DNA from: Ehretia macrophylla
Taxonomy: Eukaryota; Streptophyta; Magnoliopsida; Boraginales; Ehretiaceae
DNA: 64,000 nt
NCBI GenBank assembly: GCA_037974665.1
Contig: CM075769.1
Location: 23,462,139-23,526,138 of the forward strand
Direction of reading: 5' to 3'
How positions within the stretch are numbered: the stretch's first letter is position 1; each line of letters opens with the position of its first letter. Below are positions 58,301-64,000 of the stretch, piece after piece. The notes beneath the pieces were generated by a model that was given only the letters and a program-made list of their open reading frames with translations, ran no database searches and was not told where the DNA came from. A program made the translations under genes and the position numbers.

Positions 58301-59212
58301 CAAATAGGCCAAATAAGCATCACAACTTTACTCAGCATTTTAGTCGCCTTAATAGAAGAAATTATGTGAGTACCCGTAGACTTACGACTACCGACAATCT
58401 CAATTACGGGTTGATTAGGCATTTCTAGCTTCACAATTTTTCTTCTACAATCTAGATAAGCATAATATTCACCCAACCAGTCCATACCCAAAATTATTTC
58501 AAAGTCCTTAAAAGACAAGATAATCAAATCAACAGGAAGGACTCGACCCCCAATACATAATTCACAGGCTTTACACACAGATTCAGTGAAAATTTTACTG
58601 CCCATAGATGAACCTACCTCAATATTATAAGGTAATTTATCAATTTTCAATGCAGAAGATTGTGTGCACATAGGTGTGATGAATGAGTGTGTAGCCCCGG
58701 AATCAATTAAAACTGTAACTGATTTATTATTGAGAAGAAAAGTACCTTCAACAACTGCAGTCGTATTAGGAAGCTCTTCTGCATCTAAGGCAAATACTCG
58801 GGCCTGCCCCCGTGGTGCTGATGCTGCAGCTGGTACCTTGGTCTGAGTACCCCGTCCAGATGTCTGACCTCTGGTGTTCTTGAATTTCAAGCAGTCATTA
58901 ACTCTGTGCTAGTTACTCCTGCAACTTGTACACCTGTTCAATTTCCTTCAGCAATTCTCCTCAGTATGACCCTGACCTGACATAAACTGCACTGCTAGTG
59001 ACGTCTTGCAACAGTGCCTCCCGTAGGAGCTCTGTAAGAAGAGGTAGCTGAACTACCCTCTGAGATCGTGCTACAACTGGACGAGACAGCCCCTGATTTT
59101 GACTCTAAGCTGGTCGTGCCTGAGTCTGAGTAGTCCCGGTGTAACTCTTAGTCTGCGTTAGTTGTTGACTTTGACCAACTGAAACAACCTGCCTCTAAAA
59201 TCCCTGACTCTA
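55350..59212 (-). pseudogene. Gypsy gag(part)-pol remnant with chromodomain-like end
   Basis: From high to low coordinate: gag zinc region GHTEENC (about 58960), protease VLIDSGATHSFITPMC (about 58700), RT (about 58080-57580) with [20 protein letters not shown] and [14 protein letters not shown], RNase H (about 57340-56930) with YSDASKEGL and [12 protein letters not shown], integrase (about 56640-55840) with [12 protein letters not shown] and WDYIIVDFM, and a C-terminal segment GGKLSPRFVGQFEI through VKIMWDYHRLENAIWERE (about 55440-55380). The last block matches the chromodomain end of Tekay/Del chromoviruses, which guides integration to particular chromatin. Fossil. Confidence 0.88.
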
Positions 59213-61603
59213 TGTGAAACCCTATTTTTTATCTTATCTCATTTTGCGTGGTTTATCTCGTTTTGCGTGAATTAACCTGTCTATGTGCTATGTGACTTAT
59301 AATGTGGTAATTTTGATATCAATACTCCTAGAACATGCTAAATGTGCATTCATGAAATTTTCATCAAAAACAGAGTCAGAAATTTTATCGCCTACTTTTA
59401 GTGAATAGTATTTTCGAAACACGTCCGCTAAAATTTTGAAACTGGTCTTTTTAACCCTTCTAGACCTAGACCACGGACTTTAATAGACATGTGTTTGATT
59501 AAAATGGTTTTAAAATCGGCTTAGGAATTTATTAGGGTTTTTTACACCGACTTTTGTAAAAATCGAGTTTTAAGCCGACTAGGGTGAAATTGTTTGATTG
59601 TAAAACTTCTTATCATCTAAAAATAACCTACTTGAGCTATCTTAGGAATTGTAATTTTTTTTTTTGAGCAAGGAGATAGCTAAAATGCATTTAAAAGACA
59701 AGAAAATGAATTAAAGGACTAAAATACTACTTTGACTTTGCATTTTATTTATTTGACCAGGCTTTTAAATACATATTGTCATCGACACACACTCAACACA
59801 ACACAAAACACACTCAAAAAACACATAGGAGGCCGAGAGGAAGAAGAGAGAAAAAGAAAGAAAAAAACTCAAGCTTTTCAACCAATTTTTCAAAGAAAAA
59901 CCTAGTTTTTGTTCGTAGAACTTCGTGCCGACTTGGATTCTGCTTGTTGGGCACGTATTGCACGCATTCCTAGGCTTATATCGCATCAAAGGTGAGAGAA
60001 AAATTCTAGATCTCAAAAGTTGTCTTTTGCATTTTTGCGTATAAATGAAAATCGAACCGTTAGAATTCTAATATGATGTTAGATTATTGCTCCTTGCATG
60101 CTAGGGATCATTTAGCTGTAATACTACGAGTTTTTATCGGTTGTAGCATAATTTTTATTTTTCGGGTATTTAAATTTGATTAATTTGTTCAATGTTGATT
60201 AAATTGAGTAGTGTTGATCAAAATCGATTGCCGTCGATTTCTAAAAACTTGATAATTACAAGGTAGCGCTGTTGTAATGCCGAATTTTCAATTGCGTTGT
60301 CCGTGTGAAAGTCTAAAAAATTCAGCCTTGTCACCTTAGAGTTTTAGGGTTATCGGGCATGATTTGGAGGTGTTATGGTGGTTTTTCGAGGGGGATAATG
60401 TAGTTGGTTGAGTGGATGAGTGATAGAAACTGATTTGGCGGTGTTTGGATTAGTAGAATGTAGGTTATGAATTTTTGAAGTTTAAGCTGTCTTTCTTTAA
60501 ATTTTTGAACTATGCCATAGATGATGGGGTGGTGTTGGAGTGATCGAATGGTGAGTTGTTGATGGGTAAACTAGGGTTTAATTGTGTATATAATGCATGT
60601 CTGGTTGGATGGCCTACTTTGTCATCTAACTTAGTTATTTGTTGTCTAATTGATTATTGATGCTATTATTGATGAAAAGATGATTATTGATTGATGATTG
60701 ATTGATAATTGATGATTATTATGGAGTCTTGGTATGTGTGTGCCACCTCTCGGGTAGCGTTGGGTTGTCGAGTTGAAAACGGCATGACTGCCAGAGGCTA
60801 CCCCCAGCTCGTATGACGGAGGTGTCATGGAGGGAGGGGCTAGTGAGGTACCTCGGGTGCGTGAGTAATGGGGAGTTATAAGAAGATTGGTTGAGATCGT
60901 GATGGCGTTTGGAGCTACACCAACTAGAGTATCCTTTATTGAATGATTATATAGTTATGTGATGATAATATTATTGATGTTGTGTGTTTGCTTACTCAAA
61001 GGATTAGTTCCAAGGAGCTTAGTAAACCTTGCTCGAGATCTATCGGATCCTCACTAGGCTTATTTTATATAAGCTCACTCTATATTATTGCATGCTTACA
61101 GGTGTTGCATAGCAAGACTACGGGTACGTGCCTCCTGAGGATGAAAATGCGCCTTTTATGGACGAGTCTTATGTCCCTGAGTCTTACCCGTGATGCCATG
61201 TTGTTTACTATCATGTATATTAGCTTAATAGACTTTTAATTGCTTTGTAATTCTTATTGTATAAGATGCTGAAAAGATCATGAGTTAGTTTATACTATCT
61301 TAGCAGTGTTACTTTTGCCTTTGTTTAGATTGCTAGGCTAGTATTAATATGGGTTGTAATGTATATCAAAATTTAAATGTTATGTTGGAACGAAGGCGTA
61401 TAACTATGAACGATTGGTGGAAGGAATGATTATTGTTTAATATGGTTGTGTTGTATGTTGTTATTTGAATTAAGGAGTTGTTGGATGTATGATGTTCTAA
61501 TGAGGTTGGTTTAGAACCTCAGTATCTTAATTACTGTCGTTATACTGCCGAAATTCTGTTGCGTCCTGACTGATTATAGGTGGTGTCGAGTTAGGGCGTG
61601 ACA
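59213..61603 (+). repeat. 5' LTR of the plus-strand Gypsy element
   Basis: TGTGAAACCC to GGGCGTGACA, 2,391 bp. A TATA-like TTTAAATACATAT lies near 59764. A donor-like AAAG|GTGAG is at 59988-59996 and an acceptor-like CTTACAG at 61095-61101. A GATT/GATGATT-rich stretch runs about 60650-60722. Confidence 0.85.
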
Positions 61604-61609
61604 TTTAAG

Positions 61610-61623
61610 TGGTATCAGAGCTC
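61610..61623 (+). other. Primer-binding site of the plus-strand Gypsy element
   Basis: TGGTATCAGAGCTC, complementary at its start to initiator tRNA-Met, six bases after the LTR end. Confidence 0.85.
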
Positions 61624-61871
61624 ATGTTAGTTGTCAGCCGGGGTATTCTCGGAATGTGGGTAATAGTCTTAGCATGAAAGTATGTATGAAGAAAAAGAAA
61701 AGTGAAATATGTGTTAACATGATTAAGTGATAAGTGATTATATGATTAAAAAGCTTACGTGATTATGTGATCAATTTGTTTATGTGTTTTATATGAGTTT
61801 GTTGTTTATGTGCTAATAGTTGTTATAACCTGTTTACGTGCTATAACTGTGCTAACTCTTTGATTAGTAGA

Positions 61872-63050
61872 ATGGCCGGTCGACCGAGAACCAGAGGTAG
61901 GCCTGAGATGACTAATGTGACTCCAGGTAACGCGACACCGGGCCGTGACAGGGGTGATGACCGATTGGGGGCAGCTATGGAGAGGATTGCTGAGTTAATG
62001 GCTAGTCAGGCACAGTTACTGGCAGGGCAGGCTGCCCAGACTCAGGCATTGCAAGCTCAAATACTGAATGTGCAGGGTGGAAACCACGGGCGTGGTACCC
62101 TGAAATAGTTCTTAGGATATCATCCACCTAGATTTCAGGGGGAGCCGGATGATAGGAAAGCTGAGGCGTGGATAAGCAAGTTGGAGAAGATTTATGATCC
62201 ACTTGATTATAATGATGAGCATAAGGTCTCTTTTGCCATGTACTTGTTAGATGACAAGGTAGAGGAGTGGTGGCGCACAGTGAGAACTAGCTGGGCAGCA
62301 CAGGGTATTCCGTATATTTGGGGTACCTTCTTGAGAGCTTTCCGAGAGAAGTATGTCCCGAGGATCGCGAGGGAGCGAAGAGAGGCAGAGTTTCTAGCCT
62401 TGGTTCAGGAAGATGCTACAGTGGCTCAATATGAGGCCACATTTACTCGATTGTCCCGGTATGCACCGAAGTATGTGGCAGACAAGGAGCGGAGGACTCG
62501 TAGATTCATGCTGGGGTTGAGGCCCGAGATTCAGGATGTGATGGCTCTGAATCGGTATGATATTTTCACTGAGGCTTTTGAGGCAGCTTCTAGACTAGAG
62601 AAGAGAAAGGGGGATTAGATTGTCTCCAGTCAGCCTAGTAAGAGGCCGTATCAGCCGCAGGGCCAGCAGGTTATTTATAGGCCTCCAGTACAGCAGGTTG
62701 TGTACAGGCCGCCAGCACAGCAGGGTACTTATAGGCCACAGGGTCAGCAGAGTTACTATCGGCCTCAGTTTTAGCAGGGGCCATATCAGGTTCAGACTCA
62801 GTACAGGCCAGCCCAATCACAGGGTCAGTACAGGCCTAGTATGGTGAGACCTCAGCAGCAGGCTGTTTCAGCTGCTTCTTCAGCTTCTGGTTCTTCCAGG
62901 GGCAGTGTTAGTGCCACATCATCGCAATGTAATTACTGCAAGCGCCCAGGGCATGTGGAGTCCGACTGCAGGGTAAAAGCAGGAACATGTTTGGGTTGTG
63001 GTAGCAGCCAGCATAGGGTGAAGGATTGCCCTAGATATTCGAGGACTGAG
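61872..63050 (+). pseudogene. Gypsy gag region with zinc knuckles
   Basis: Begins MAGRPRTRGRPEM. Retrotransposon-gag core (about 62130-62600) with HPPRFQGEPDDRKAEAWISK, DDKVEEWWRTVR and RRFMLGLRPEIQDVMAL. Then a Gln/Pro/Tyr-rich repeat region (about 62630-62840) with recurring QQ-TYRP phrases, and two knuckles, CNYCKRPGHVESDC (about 62928) and CLGCGSSQHRVKDC (about 62990). Packages the element's RNA. Part of an LTR element, broken at least once. Confidence 0.88.
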
Positions 63051-64000
63051 GGTCAGGCAGCGACTCAGGGTTACCAGGGTAGACCTGCGGGCAGTGTACC
63101 TCAGCAGCAGCGGGTTCAGGCTCAGGCCTACGCAGTTAACTTAGAGGAGATGCCTGAGGAGACTGCAGTTATAGAAGGTAACTTCCTTATACTTGATCAA
63201 CTTGTTAAAGTGTTGATTGATTCTGGTGCTACGCATTCTTTCATTACTCCTGCTTGTGTGCAACGTGTTAATATGCAACCCGAAAGATTTCCTTATGTGG
63301 TTGAGATTAGTACCTCTTTGACTGATAAGTATGTGACTAGCCTAGTTTGTAAAGATTGTATAATACATGTTAAGGGGCATAATTTTCCTTCGGACCTTAT
63401 CCTATTTTCTATCCGGGGGTATGATGTTATCTTGGGTATGGGTTGGCTTTCTAAGTATGATGCCCAGTTAAACTGTCAAACCAAGGTAATACAGTTTCAT
63501 TTGCCAGACCAGCCAGTGGTTGAGGTAGTAGGGAATCGGGGTGCAAAGACGAGTTTTGTTATCTCAGCAACTAAAGCCGTTAAGTTGGTAAGTAAAGGGT
63601 GTTCGGGTTATCTGGCTTATCTGATCAACAAGCCATCTGATAAGCTATAGCTAGAGGAAGTCCCCATTATTCGGGAATATCCCAATGTATTTCCCGAGGA
63701 GTTGCCAGGGTTACCGCCAAAGAGAGATGTAGAGTTTGTGATCAATCTTATTCCCGGTACTCAACCTATTTCTAAATCAGCATACCGGATGGCACCAGCT
63801 GAGTTGAAGGAGTTGAAGACTCAGTTGCAGGAGTTATTGAAGAAGGGATTTATTCAGCAAAGTTCATCACCTTGGGGAGCTCCTGTTTTATTTGTGAAGA
63901 AGAAGGATGGTACTTTAAGATTGTGTATTGATTACCGTGGTTTGAATCAAGTGACCATCAAGAATAAGTATCATTTGCCACTGATTGACGAGTTGTTTGA
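63051..64000 (+). pseudogene. Gypsy protease and start of reverse transcriptase
   Basis: Aspartic protease VLIDSGATHSFITPACVQ (about 63210) with the later VILGMGWLSKYDAQL block (about 63427), then the RT lead-in [20 protein letters not shown] (about 63712), [20 protein letters not shown] (about 63840) and [20 protein letters not shown] up to the window edge. Closely similar to the minus-strand Gypsy protein at 58080. The element continues beyond the window. Confidence 0.88.

Larger units (their letters stand above)
52850..59212 (-). mobile_element. Gypsy element (Tekay/Del-like chromovirus), minus strand, 3' part
   Basis: 3' LTR at 52850-55327, purine tract just inside it, then on minus: chromodomain-like end, integrase, RNase H, RT, protease and part of gag up to 59212, where the plus-strand Gypsy element at 59213 interrupts it. 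Left flank CGAGG (52845-52849) is half of its target duplication; the other half is outside the window. It inserted in the LTR that begins at 51021. Broken, several interruptions. Confidence 0.9.
59213..64000 (+). mobile_element. Gypsy element (Tekay/Del-like), plus strand, 5' part
   Basis: 5' LTR 59213-61603, primer-binding site 61610-61623, gag, protease and the beginning of RT to the window edge. It inserted in the gag region of the minus-strand Gypsy element. CTCTA (59208-59212) is the expected left target duplication; the right one is outside the window. The body is well preserved, with few breaks in the visible part, so it is probably the youngest insertion of this group. Confidence 0.9.

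Overview
The window looks like flowering-plant (probably eudicot) nuclear DNA. It has a spliced host gene with canonical GT/AG introns, and almost everything else is stacked retroelements: Ale-like Copia elements, Tekay/Del-like Gypsy elements with long LTRs, an L1-type LINE, tRNA-derived SINEs, and an array of endogenous pararetrovirus (Caulimoviridae) copies. The species cannot be named from the sequence. All calls come from reading the sequence by eye; no search was run.

Layout. 1-1958: 3' end of Copia element A. 1959-2741 and 12984-13487: spacer and an L1-type LINE, split by Copia element C (minus strand, 2742-12983, target duplication TTGGG). C is itself split by Copia element B (plus strand, 5231-10432, target duplication TAGCC). 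14076-16809: last six coding exons of EMC3, a subunit of the ER membrane protein complex. Its first exon or exons are not in the window, and a retroposed tRNA-Lys SINE sits in its last intron. 17177-50351: a very deep nest. A pair of inverted repeats, possibly the ends of a Mutator-like element, encloses a minus-strand solo LTR (18022-49977, probable target duplication GTGTG/ATGTG). That LTR encloses three pararetrovirus copies: V1 plus, V2 minus, V3 minus. V2 was later hit by a second solo LTR (24602-27847, target duplication GAGTG) and by a two-LTR element with a noncoding interior (29850-36965). 51021-64000: a plus-strand LTR cut by a minus-strand Tekay-like Gypsy element (from 52850), which is cut in turn by a plus-strand Tekay-like Gypsy element (59213 to the window edge).

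The only host protein gene seen is EMC3. The viral copies share the order movement protein, coat protein with zinc knuckle, protease, reverse transcriptase, RNase H, then a second reading frame. This fits Florendovirus best, with Petuvirus as the alternative. They are fossils with many breaks.

Most notable points. (1) Three viral ends stop at the same place, the inner edges of a 7-bp inverted repeat (CTGATAC / GTATCAG) that overlaps the tRNA primer-binding site, so the integrated DNA seems to have been opened at the minus-strand discontinuity. (2) V1 and V2 form a large inverted repeat with converging promoters, a plausible source of double-stranded RNA. (3) Several different LTRs share splice-like motifs, and two families share a perfect short hairpin. 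(4) The 5' end of EMC3 is separated from the rest by at least 14 kb of mostly transposon DNA, or is lost.
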